Origin: Plakobranchus ocellatus | Lineage: Eukaryota; Mollusca; Gastropoda; Plakobranchidae | Length of the DNA: 30,582 bases | Direction of reading: 5' to 3' | Assembly (NCBI GenBank): GCA_019648995.1 | Contig: BLXT01000179.1 | Span: 40,897-71,478, forward strand | In this document: positions 1-9,554 of the stretch, piece after piece | Layout of the letters: every line of letters begins with the position of its first letter | Numbering within the stretch: position 1 is the stretch's first letter | Notes under the pieces: model-generated | Seen by the model: only the letters and a program-made list of their open reading frames with translations | What the model was told of the DNA's origin: nothing | Databases searched by the model: none | Translations under genes and position numbers: made by a program

Positions 1-1107
1 TTAATGTGGCAGTTCTGTTCGACAAAAAACCCCCGAAATAAGGCTTATATTTTTAAAAAATGGAAATGACCGCTTTTCAAATAAAGAGGGAACATATCAC
101 CCTTGCAACCTTTCTGTGGTCCTTAAAGTCTTGCCACGAGCGTGAAGGGCTTAGACTAATGCATAAACTAGAGTATAGCTACAGCTGTGTCAAAAATTAT
201 CTCATGAATTTAAATATGGCCTCAAGATATAAAAATTTTGATCAGAGTAATGTCCCTCTGAAAAAAAAGAAAATAAGCTAACATTATGATAAAAAACGAT
301 ACAAATATTAGTAATCATCAAATTCTCTTTTGCAATTGCAGTAAGTAAGTAATAAAGTGGCTGATACAATTTTTGTATATATGTAAAAGTGTTATTCAGA
401 TCTGCCAAGATTTTTTTTCTCTATAAAATATCTCTATTTATTTCATTTTACGGTAACCATGCTGAAACCCATTTGATTGGTCCCAATAGGCTAAAATCCT
501 TTACATATTTCTTTTGGGATCCATCAATTTAATAGCTTACCTGATACAGTTACCTAAATCTGTAATTGATTTGTTGACAAAAATTCTCAATATCTATTTT
601 CAATATGACACTAGCATTTGGTTGCTTTTAAAAAAAATTTTGTGAAGGTTGATTCAATGGCTCTGCAAAGAAACCAGGTAATCCTATCTCTTCCTGTCAT
701 TAGATACTTAGGGATGTGCATGCAGCAAACTATGAAGTAATTGGACAGAAGTAATCCCACCTTAAATTTAGAGTGTAGCCTCTTTTATAGGGATGCAAAA
801 CCACTCATCTACATCTAAGATTTTGGTATTTATTTCTTTGTAGAATTTCATCCTTTAATAAACATGGGACCAATTCTGCCTCTGCCAAATGAAGTACACT
901 ATTGATAATCTTAAAATCTAAACGGATACTGCACTTCACTTCGCATCAGCAGAATTAGTACCTTAGTTGATTTAACAATACTGGATGTAAGACATACTGG
1001 TGTGTAAGTATGCAAACCTAGATAATTTATTTCATTTTATTACCAGTTTTTTGGTAAAAAAAACAAATTTTGGTTTAATTAGGCCCATTTTTTTTTCTAA
1101 ATTTCAG
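1..1107 (+). other. Probable REV1 intron, upstream part
   Basis: No reading frame here looks like an exon. The stretch is AT-rich and ends in a pyrimidine-rich tract and AG at 1106-1107, a good acceptor for the first recognised REV1 exon. The polymerase core, UBM and BRCT parts of REV1 must lie upstream of the window. Confidence 0.6.
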
Positions 1108-4100
1108 GACAATTACTTTACACGGCTGATCTCCCCTCACAAAGGAAAACACCAACAAGGGCAGGTTACTCTTAGAGGATCAGGACACAGGGGCAGACGA
1201 GGAAGGCCACCTGGCAAAAAGAAGCTGAACTTTTCTGGCAGCAGAGTTAGAAGTGTAGAGATCTCAAAACAGGTTTAATATTTGAAAAAAAACTAGCAGA
1301 ATTAAATGTTACTCAAACACTCCGATAACATTAATTTAAAAACATGGTCCTAGTCAGAGTTTAAACTTTTGTGTAAGAAATAAGTCTGTTATAAATTCGT
1401 AACCTAATTTATTATAAAAAGAAACAAATGAAGAAATAAAAAAAATTAAACACCATATTCATAATTCGTTGCATTTATTATTCTTTCCTTCTTTGAACCA
1501 CAGGGTCCAAGAGTGGCTTTCTCTGATGCACCTCATTATGTAGTTTGTGATGATGATGAGGATGAAAACACCAATGATGGCACAGGTTTTACAGATCAAG
1601 AAAGTAGTATGGATTGTGTGTATGGCAAAAAGTTTGAATCAAGACCAGCACATCAAGGTAAGATATTTGGCAACAATGCATCATATGGGATTGAGCCTTT
1701 CATCTTCAATTTATAAAATAACCAACAAATTAATGCAGTACTCAAAATATTGTCATGCACATAAGTAACATATTAATTGTTTCTAAACAAATACAGTTTG
1801 GTTTAATGATGAAAAGTGATTCATGTTTATAGGTATACATTTTGGTGATAATACATTTTTCAAATTTTACTCTGAAAGAGGAAATTTTTGGATACTTCAA
1901 TTTATATTGTTTTAAATTTTGAAATGAAACTCTCTACAATACTGTGCTGCATTGAATCACAAAATTTATTATTTCCATATTTTTCTCCTTATTGTAACAA
2001 ATGCCAAGTTCATAGAAATTTGCACTGTTTCAGTCTGCTGTTTTATTTCAGGGTATTCCCACAGCATCTCTAATGCTGGGCATCATCAGCCACCCACACC
2101 TAGCAGGAGAGCATCTTTATGTGGGGCAGACAGGTTGGAAGATCTGAGGCCTCTCCTGAAAGAATGGTTGTCCTCAGGATCTGGTGGGTTTACTTGCTCT
2201 TAGTTGTTTTTTTTTTTTATTTGTTTGTTTTTTTTAATAAAAATTGCTCAAGTAAAGACACACTTAAGAGTATCAGTACTTTTGAAAATAATGATTCTTC
2301 TGAAAGCTAAAGTATATTCCTTTTGATTGTAAATGGCAAAAAATAGAATAAAATGACCTTTTGTAGTATCTTGGCTATTCGACGCTACTAACCNNNCCCC
2401 CCCCCCCCCCTCATCTCTCTATTATGACTTTGAATGGTTCCAGAGCCCCAGGCAGAGGACTTGGCCCTGGTGATAGACTTTTTCACACAGCTTGTTGGAC
2501 AGAGGGACCTAGAGATGGTGTTTCCACTGCTGAAACTGATGCACCGGTAAGGGAATAAATAAACTAAATATCTTGAATGATGGTTTCACTATCTCATAAT
2601 CTCTCTTTCTGTGGATTTCAATAAATATTTGTGTAGCAGTCCCACAAAATAGGTCAAGATGCAACATTTAATGTTGGAGGATGATCGACTTTCAATGAAA
2701 ACAGTTGACTGGAGGGATGAAAACAACGCACTTCTCTGTTTGCTATAGACTCTGTTTACATAAAGCATTGACAATCTTTAACTTTTTTACATCTCACTTA
2801 TGTAGATCATTATCTCTTTTTGTGCGACTGTTACACATTTTCTGATATTGAAAATAGTTTTCTGTGTTTATTGAATAACTTAATAATGATATGTTCAAGT
2901 TCCTCCTCAAGCTTTGTTTTTTTAATCTGCAGAAATTTCCTCTTGATAGGTATTTCCATCTTTGCAGCCATTGTTGAGACAATTTGTTATTGGTATACCT
3001 CAACCAGTACTTAGTGGTCATGTCAGTGTGCCCTTGGGGCACTCAATAAAGCTTGGTTGCATTTTAGCAAATGTTAAAATTTTTCTTTTTCAAATATTTT
3101 TTCTGAATATTTTTTTAATTCCAACATAGCAGTTTTTTTCTTCTATCTTATACACTCTAAGAATGTTGGTGGCTGATGAATCCACATTTTAGGTTGTTAG
3201 CTAATGAATCCACATTATAGATTGTTGGCTTATGATTCCACATGATAAGTTGGTGGCTAATGAATCCACATTATAGATTGTTGGCTCTAATGAATCCAAT
3301 TATAGGTTGGTGGCTAATGAATCCACATTATAGGTTGGTGGCTAATGAATCCACATTAAAGGTTGGTGGCTAATGAATCCACATTATAGATTGTTGGCTC
3401 TAATGAATCCAATTATAAGTTGGTGGCTAATGAATCCATATTATAGGTTGGTGGCTACTGAATTCACATTATAGGTTAGTGGCTAATGAATCCACATTAT
3501 AGATTGTTGGCTCTAATGAATCCAAAATAGGTTGGTGGCTAATGAATCCAGACGTTAGGGTCCTTCCTGTTATGGTCTCATTAGAGCCTAGAAGCTGGAG
3601 GTCACTTGTAGTTGGTGCACCTTTATGTCCATACAATACCAAATTATAAAATGTAGCAAAAGGGAAAAAAAGGCTTTTTTGCCAGGAGAATCCATTCCAT
3701 TTGAATTCTGGATATCAGGTAGATGTCAGCAAAAGATTAAAAACATTGACTTATCCATACATCTACGATTCCATTGCATTTTTCTTTATAAGCTAACATA
3801 TTCAAAAAGGTTTTAGAAGTATAAGATCTACTTAATAGAAGATCAACTTATGTGAATTTTACTGTACTATTTCATTGATAGAGTTTGTAATTGTATATCT
3901 TTTTCATGTTGTTACAGTATCTTAGAAGGCTCTATTAAATTTGTGCATCATTGAAATTCATTACAAATTCTTAGCCAGGACTTGCCTGATGAGGACTAAA
4001 GTGCTTGAGATATTTTAGTAGTGAACAGGCTTTAAGAGAAAAACAAAATTACCCTTAAAATTATAGCAGTTGAAATTTTATAACTTTCAATGTTATTGCT

Positions 4101-4234
4101 TTCATGTTGATTTTCTTTCTCTTAGATATTCCTTCAAGTCTGAGCAGTGTGGATGGAGAGACTGCTTGCAAAATCTTGTAACTTCCATTCAGAGCCTTGT
4201 GTGTGCCAGTTGTGGTGCCTGCCTGAAACTTTGA
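1108..4234 (+). CDS. REV1: REV1, DNA repair protein (Y-family dCMP transferase), last five exons, 5' partial
   Basis: Five exons join in one frame with GT-AG borders: 1108-1272, 1504-1657, 2052-2183, 2444-2546 and 4126-4234 (TGA at 4232-4234). Exon one is basic, with an AT-hook-like RRGRPPGKKK. Exon two has an acidic CDDDEDEN run. The last three encode the REV1 C-terminal domain: LRPLLKEWLSSGS, then LALVIDFFTQLVGQRDLEMV, then a final helix ending SCGACLKL. From memory these align with human LLREW, the VVKYCTDLIEEKDLEKL helix and the C-terminal STLKVT. In the family this four-helix domain binds REV7 (pol zeta) and the RIR peptides of pol eta, iota and kappa, recruiting them to stalled forks in the nucleus. 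The LLKEW contact motif is kept. Codon phases (0, 1, 1, 2) match across every junction. The N-terminal BRCT, polymerase and UBM regions are outside the window. Confidence 0.9.
1273..1503 (+). other. REV1 intron
   Basis: Intron with donor GTTTAA at 1273 and acceptor AG at 1502-1503. It is phase 0 and AT-rich with no other feature. The same GTTTAA donor form is used by an exon of the monooxygenase gene at 13779. Confidence 0.75.
1658..2051 (+). other. REV1 intron
   Basis: Donor GTAAGA at 1658, acceptor TTATTTCAG ending at 2051, phase 1. Nothing else is seen in it. Confidence 0.8.
2184..2443 (+). other. REV1 intron with 3-base assembly gap and poly-C
   Basis: Donor GTGGGT at 2184 and acceptor CCAG ending at 2443, phase 1. 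Three N bases at 2394-2396 sit against a C run at 2397-2410, so the true homopolymer length is unknown. The first base of the GAG codon comes from the upstream exon. Confidence 0.75.
2547..4125 (+). other. REV1 last intron (1.58 kb)
   Basis: Donor GTAAGG at 2547 and acceptor TTTCTTTCTCTTAG ending at 4125, phase 2. It contains a 28-bp minisatellite at 3165-3552. The short open frames in it show no recognisable protein. Confidence 0.8.
3165..3552 (+). repeat. 28-bp minisatellite with 113-bp higher-order period (about 14 units)
   Basis: The monomer is close to TTGGTGGCTAATGAATCCAC followed by ATTATAGG. A variant monomer starting TTGGCTCTAATGAATCCAA recurs at 3281, 3394 and 3507, exactly 113 bases apart. 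The middle of the array is therefore a four-monomer higher-order repeat (one variant plus three standard units) repeated about 2.5 times. The left units (3165-3260) are more diverged, as expected at an array edge. The whole array is in the last REV1 intron. Confidence 0.9.
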
Positions 4235-4240
4235 TAAAGT
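4235..4240 (+). repeat. Target-site duplication TAAAGT, left copy
   Basis: It directly follows the REV1 TGA (4232-4234) and matches 6237-6242 on the far side of the element. The pre-insertion sequence would read CTT TGA TAA AGT GGA, giving tandem stop codons. Confidence 0.85.
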
Positions 4241-5221
4241 CAGACCTGCCAACCTCAAAAATGTGTTTTCAGGGACACCAAGGTCCATTTTCAGGGACAA
4301 AGGATAGTTTTCAGGGACACATGCGCACGCATGCGCACAAAAAAATCAGACAGACAGCATTTTAGTGCTAAACAAACAAATTAAAGTTTGAAGATTCAAT
4401 GTAACCAGATTATACAGCACACTATACAACAAACCTCTTGAAACATGGATAATCAAATGTAAACCATCGAATTGTAGCACAATCCCTTTTCTAGGTTCAA
4501 TCAATTCAGTCAAGATATTAATCCAGAATAAGCAACTGCCACAGCTAACTGGTTTGATATCATAATAACAGTTAGCAAGATGCAAAATTGTTTATGTGTA
4601 AGCAGTCAGCAGAGATGTTGGTGCAAGAAGAAACTGTTATGATGAGGCCGTTGCAATGCCTGATGTTCAGGTTGGCAGAATACAAAACTCTTTGTATAGG
4701 TGGCTGGGCAGTTTGAAGCCATGCTCGTGCAAGTAAAAATTGGTTTGATGCACTTCTATGGTTGAAAATGTGTCCAACATTTTAATTGTGATCATAATCC
4801 ATGAGGTGATCTATCCAGCAATGTGTCTCTTTTTGTTTTGTCTATTGTAATCATGACTCATCCATATATGTGCATAAGCTCTACTCAAAATGATCACTGG
4901 CGTGTTCTTTATCCTTACTATAAAGACAGATTTTTTTAGTTTTTTTTTTTAACAACAATTTTGGTCAGGCTAATCCTTCAAAACATTTTTTCAATGTTTT
5001 GGCTGTCCTAAGTAATGTATATGCTTGGTTATTTAGAAAGTGTCCCTATGTAGAGCAGTGAAATAACTAATGAATTATACATATGCCTTGTTTTATATTT
5101 AGACTTATAAATGGGGACAACACAATATTTTTATGCCGACAATAGATCCAGATAAAATATTAGATAGTAAATATCAGGATTTTCTCATTAAGTAACTAAG
5201 AAGAGCAGTGAGAAGGCCAAT

Positions 5222-5227
5222 AATAAA
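5222..5227 (+). promoter_or_regulatory. Candidate poly(A) signal AATAAA inside the inserted transposon
   Basis: This is the first AATAAA I find downstream of the REV1 stop codon; a weaker ATTAAA lies at 4380. If used, the REV1 3' untranslated region would consist of transposon sequence. No transcript evidence is available. Confidence 0.3.
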
Positions 5228-6203
5228 TAAGACACCCTTTGGGTAAATTTGAAAAAAATCATAGTCTGAAATTTGATGCGATAAAGGCCAATCATAGGAC
5301 TGTATTTTCATCCAGGCCTAATATTTAAGAAAAAAAAAGACCCCCCCCCCCCATGTGTGTGATCATTCCACCTCTCTACCATTCTAAACCTAAAGATTTT
5401 TTACAAATTCTTCTAAATATCACAGTCTATAACTTCATTCACCATAGAGATCTACATCTATATCTTATTTAGATCTAAGTGCATCTACTCTTTAAGCCTA
5501 TTTATCACAAAAATGAAATTATGACCATCACAGGTCTTCAGATTTAATATAAATCATAACCTAGATCTAGAATTAGGACCAAGACTACTCACATTATCAC
5601 AATTGAAAGATTTAATAGACCTTGATCTTCAAAAGATAACTATCGCGATCTAGACCTAATGCGCGGTTCTAGAAATTATACGACTTCATTGAAAAAAAGC
5701 ACAAAGTACCGAGTTCAGCATTAGCGCTAGACTATTCACAGAGAAAATTCTATTGATCTAGCTCTCCTTCAGTTATGATGTAATCGTTGATAACACTTCC
5801 CAAGCATGTGGATGCAACTCACATAAATAATAAACGATAATGAAAAACCAAAGCACTTATAGTAACGCTACTTTCGCATCGACGATCGGGGAAAAACTGA
5901 AAGGAAGAACTATAAACAGAAAGGAGACTGGTGCATGATGCTTTATTTTTATTTTTAAAAGTTTATATCGATAAAAAGAGAGCACCATAGTGAAGCAGTA
6001 TCATTCTTAAGTATATCGATATAAAAAAATGAACGCCCAGAAAACGAAAACGGAAACTAAAAGAAAAGTACCTTTATTTGTGGAAGAGCGGTATAAATGA
6101 GAAAAGCAAAAATCGGGATTAATTTTTGTCCCGAAACAAAGCTGAATTCCGGGACATTTCTATCAAATTGGGACTGCAGGACAGACACTCATTTTCCAGG
6201 ATT

Positions 6204-6222
6204 GTCCCGCAATTTGCGGGAC
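6204..6222. other. Perfect hairpin inside transposon right end
   Basis: GTCCCGCAA, one T, then TTGCGGGAC. It sits immediately inside the right terminal repeat and is a candidate transposase-binding or subterminal structure. Confidence 0.85.
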
Positions 6223-6236
6223 GGTTGGCAGGTCTG

Positions 6237-6242
6237 TAAAGT
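6237..6242 (+). repeat. Target-site duplication TAAAGT, right copy
   Basis: Identical to 4235-4240. What follows (6243-6393) is probably the displaced original REV1 3' untranslated region. Confidence 0.85.
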
Positions 6243-6397
6243 GGAGTGCATTGAATTCGTTAGATGCTGCAATGGATCAAAATCATTGGTGCAAAACCCA
6301 CTTTTTCAGAGAGGAAACTAACATCTGACAAAATAATATGATATTTCCACTTGTAGCATCAAAGTTTGTCTGACAGATAAAAAAAAGATTCTTTTAA

Positions 6398-6724
6398 CTC
6401 TTAGTGTCCGGCTCGCCACATGAGGTGGCGGGGAGCTGGTACCAAAAGGACGGCTCGACACATGAGGTGGCGGGAGAGTTTTCTTTATTTAACACCGTAT
6501 CTAATCCAATCCACTTTTATTTTCAACCATTTCTATTTATAAAACTCAAATTTATAACCATCAGAAAGCCCATTTATTACTCTTTATTTTGATAGGTAGT
6601 ATGCTGTTATCAGATAATTAGTACAAAAGTTATTGTACATTATATTAGGTCTATGTAGACAACTGCCTCGGCTCTCCAAAACACCTCCGTCCAAACGTGG
6701 ATTTAGGCCCTCGGACACTAAGAG
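6398..6724. mobile_element. piggyBac-type MITE, 327 bp, with TTAA duplications
   Basis: The ends are CTCTTAGTGTCCG at 6398-6410 and its exact complement at 6712-6724. Each is bordered by TTAA (6394-6397 and 6725-6728), the target duplication typical of piggyBac. The left side carries two copies of a 26-bp segment 42 bases apart (from 6409 and from 6451). The first contains a hairpin, CGCCAC ATGAG GTGGCG, at 6414-6430; the second copy has a broken stem. There is no coding capacity. A decayed piggyBac transposase lies about 20.5 kb away, but nothing ties the two together. Confidence 0.88.
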
Positions 6725-6807
6725 TTAATTTTAACATCCAATTTGCTTATGTCTTAATTGTGGTGTTTAAAAAAAAAGTTTTGTCTTGTCTTGAAATCTA
6801 AAAAAAA

Positions 6808-6813
6808 AATAAA
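6808..6813 (+). promoter_or_regulatory. Candidate poly(A) signal AATAAA downstream of REV1
   Basis: An AATAAA hexamer past both inserted elements on the REV1 strand. It could be the ancestral 3' end of the gene, but in DNA this AT-rich such a hexamer is common by chance. Confidence 0.2.
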
Positions 6814-7340
6814 TGTTAACATTTTGTAGGTTTCCAATCCATTTTTTCGTCCTGTTGATTATTTTTAATGGTTTTTACAGTCAAATTACAAAGAATTGTG
6901 TTGAAACCATTTTTGATCTACAGATAATTTTGCTTGTGAAATACAGATGGAAAGTTGCTGTTTTTAAGATCTAACTTCATCCACTTTCTTTTAAACTTCC
7001 AAATATGTCTTTCATCAGTGCTTATGAGCACTATATCATATGATGTAAATTTTGAAACATTTATACATCTTTACTCTTTTTCTTGTGAGTTAAGCAAAGA
7101 GCTTCAAAAGATAAATATGATTATGTACAGAGATGTCTTTACAAGTGTTTAAACATACCTGAAAACATGTAAGAGAATATAAAAAAAACACAATTATTTT
7201 GAATGAAATTGTCTCTAACTTATTTGCAAATCCTGCATACGGAAATCAGTAGGACTGCTCTCAAGATCATCATAAATTTAAATCTGTTTTTCTCAATATC
7301 AACCAGATCAGTCAGGTTAGGTTTTGGTTTTTTTTTTTAA
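6814..7340. other. Intergenic, no feature seen
   Basis: AT-rich sequence in the tail-to-tail spacer between REV1 and the monooxygenase. I see no gene-like frame, repeat or RNA structure. Confidence 0.5.
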
Positions 7341-7472
7341 ATAGCCAGTGCACAAAAAGGTGATCTCAGGCGTTCAGGCTTTTATCAGGGCACCAGTGGT
7401 GTGGTTCGAACCCATGACAGAAGGGTCTCTGCAGATCTCACGGCAGATTCTCTTTTCACTGTGCCACCAGTA
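7340..7472 (-). mobile_element. tRNA-derived SINE head
   Basis: On the minus strand a pol III box A-like TGGCACAGTG (complement at about 7456-7465) is followed about 45 bases later by a box B, GGGTTCGAACC (7403-7413). The spacing is that of a tRNA gene. The tRNA-like part is followed toward lower coordinates by a short body ending near a T run at about 7330, which is an A-rich tail on the element strand. It is too degenerate to be a working tRNA gene. Exact ends and target duplications could not be fixed by eye. Confidence 0.65.
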
Positions 7473-8226
7473 GATTTCACGAGAGCATCCTAGCAGTGAA
7501 ACGAATAACAGAACATTGAAGATCTACATCTTCCCTTAGGAACTCAAAGAAGAGGGAGCCACAAGTCAAGTCTTTATAGCTCACGTTTTGACATGCTTAG
7601 ATTTGATTTAAAATATTGAGAGAAGTCCATTCTCCAAACCTTCAACATTCAAGTCTCTTTCTCACATAAAGGCCTAAGGGATTTTTTACTTGAAAATAAT
7701 TATTCTTTTTTTCTTGCATCAAATTAAGGATCAAATATGTGAGAAAAATAAACATGTTTGTGGTGACACCACAGAATAAGACATTTTACAGAAAAAATAT
7801 GGTTGTGGAAAAACAAACTTTATGCTACAGTAGAAGCACCTGCAGCAGATTTTAAAAAGTATCATACTCTTTGTCAGATTTGCTTAGAGGTAATAAAAGA
7901 ATTTGCAATTCCACACAGTGTAAAACTATACAACTGTACCAATATTGATTACCCCTGTATGTATGTTCCTATCCCAAAATGTCACATTTTTTCATGACCC
8001 AAGTCTCTGGAATGATTATACCATCACTTAATGGCATACATCCATTCTGAGGTTTTTGTAGGACCCATAAACACTTTTTATCAAACGATTTAGATATATG
8101 CATTTTGTATGAGATCTAAAAAAAAAATGCAGGATTTTTGTTTCAATTTACTGAGAAATAATTTTTTCTTTTATTGCTCTTATTCTATAACTTAAGTTGC
8201 TTTGATTTTTTTTTTTTTTTTTTTTG
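7473..8226. other. Intergenic, no feature seen
   Basis: AT-rich spacer. A 64-codon plus frame at 7803-7997 has no family resemblance and no splice-site or start context, so I treat it as chance. Confidence 0.45.
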
Positions 8227-8387
8227 ATCACTCCCAACTTAGATCATTACATTATACTGTATTCAAAGGTAGAAAATGATAGCCAAGTTAGTTTTTTCTT
8301 TGCTTTTTTTTTTTTAATCACTCCCAACTTAGATCATTACATTATACTGTATTCAAAGGTAGAAACTGATAGCCAAGTTAGTTTTTT
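8227..8387 (+). repeat. 90-bp tandem duplication
   Basis: The block starting at 8227 (ATCACTCCCAACTTAGATCA) repeats at 8317 with almost no change. The one clear difference is AAAATGAT against AAACTGAT. Both copies follow a long T run, so slippage or unequal exchange at poly-T is likely. The second copy is truncated near 8387. Confidence 0.88.
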
Positions 8388-8889
8388 GTACCAGCCTATC
8401 AGTTGCCTTACCATCAAATATAAAGGTGATGTAATCATTTTGATAAGGATAATACAATTTTGTTGAAGAAAAAAAAATTGTTTTATATGAATATAAAAAC
8501 GAAAATGAAAATATGGAATGATTTTTATTTCTGCATTGACCAAGCCTTAAACATTTTAATTATTTTTTGTGTGTCCTTCCCATTGCATTATATGTTTTCT
8601 CTGTGTCATATTGTACAAATACGTATTATAAATAAGCCCAGCAATTTTTAAATTTGTATAAAGTTTTAATTTATTTTTGGAATCAACCTCGATGTCAATC
8701 TTCACATCTACACTTGTTCAATTTTGACAATTTATCAATCACTTAAGTTGGTATCAAAGAATATAACATTTACCTTTTACAAATTTAATTTTGTTGTTTG
8801 CCATACTTTTTGACCATGTATTTTGTTTCTGTGAGCGAACTGTATCTGCTAAAACTTTTGGGTTAGTAATTTCTTTTCAGCTCTTTTTT

Positions 8890-9217
8890 CATTGCAAACA
8901 ACTTTCTGTAAGCACATTGGAGTAACAAAATATCACTGAAAATTAATCCTTCACATTGCAAACAACTTTCTGTAAGCACATTGGAGTAACAAAATATCAC
9001 TGAAAATTAATCCTTCACATTGCAAACAACTTTCCGTAAGCACATTGGAGTAACAAAATATCACTGAAAATTAATCCTTCACATTGCAAACAACTTTCTG
9101 GAAGCACATTGGAGTAACAAAATATCACTGAAAATTAATCTTTCACATTGCAAACAACTTTCTGTAAGCACATTGGAGTAACAAAATATCACTGAAAATT
9201 AATCCTTCACATTGCAA
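8890..9217 (+). repeat. 64-bp satellite, five units plus a stub
   Basis: Units start at 8890, 8954, 9018, 9082 and 9146, each exactly 64 bases long and beginning CATTGCAAACAACTTTC. A partial sixth unit starts at 9210. Only about three substitutions separate the units (for example TCTGTAAG, TCCGTAAG and TCTGGAAG), so amplification or homogenisation is recent. It lies just beyond the 3' end of the minus-strand monooxygenase gene. Confidence 0.95.
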
Positions 9218-9435
9218 TAATTAAAACTCGTTTCTTTATTGCAAAAAATTTCCGCCATATCAACATTTGAAAATTTAATTTAGAAACTCCTCTGATGAAA
9301 AATGAGAGATCTGCCTCTTTGAATGCAAGCAAATATCTTGAATAAAACCATCTTATACTTTCAATACCTATTAGTATTACCTCTTACATTTTATTGCTCA
9401 GGTGTGATGCTTTTTAGCAATCAAAAAGTGTCTTA

Positions 9436-9441
9436 TTTATT
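9436..9441 (-). promoter_or_regulatory. Candidate poly(A) signal for the monooxygenase gene
   Basis: AATAAA on the minus strand about 115 bases past the stop codon at 9555-9557, a usual distance for a short 3' untranslated region. It is followed by AT-rich DNA, then the 64-bp satellite. Confidence 0.45.
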
Positions 9442-9554
9442 GATTTTGTGGTGGCAGTGTTAGCATAGATTTTCTAAAACATTAAACCATAAAGCAACAG
9501 TCAGATCATGTAATGGCTGCAGCGAACAAGATTTCTTCCTATTTCAGTACTGCA

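Larger units (their letters stand above)
4241..6236. mobile_element. Non-autonomous DNA transposon (hAT-like), 1996 bp, inserted right after the REV1 stop
   Basis: The ends are 14-bp perfect inverted repeats, CAGACCTGCCAACC at 4241-4254 and its complement at 6223-6236. The flanks are a direct duplication TAAAGT at 4235-4240 and 6237-6242. Subterminal motifs are clear: TTTTCAGGGACA at 4266, 4288 and 4308 on the left, and several GTCCCG/CGGGAC boxes on the right, including a hairpin at 6204-6222 that abuts the terminal repeat. The CAG...CTG ends and clustered subterminal boxes suit the hAT superfamily; a 6-bp rather than 8-bp duplication is less usual. No transposase frame is seen, so movement would need a helper. 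A poly-C run is at 5341-5352. An internal AGGTTGGCAG at about 4670 resembles the right terminal repeat and might mark an internal rearrangement. Confidence 0.82.

Noticed and set aside
3165-3552. Regular 28-bp repeats considered as a CRISPR array
   Set aside because: Units are directly contiguous with no unique spacers, and the setting is a eukaryotic intron.
7390-7472. Working tRNA gene
   Set aside because: Box words are present but the acceptor and anticodon stems do not pair well; better explained as a SINE head.
8890-9217. 64-bp repeats considered as a CRISPR array
   Set aside because: The whole 64-base unit repeats, including any would-be spacer, so it is a simple tandem satellite.
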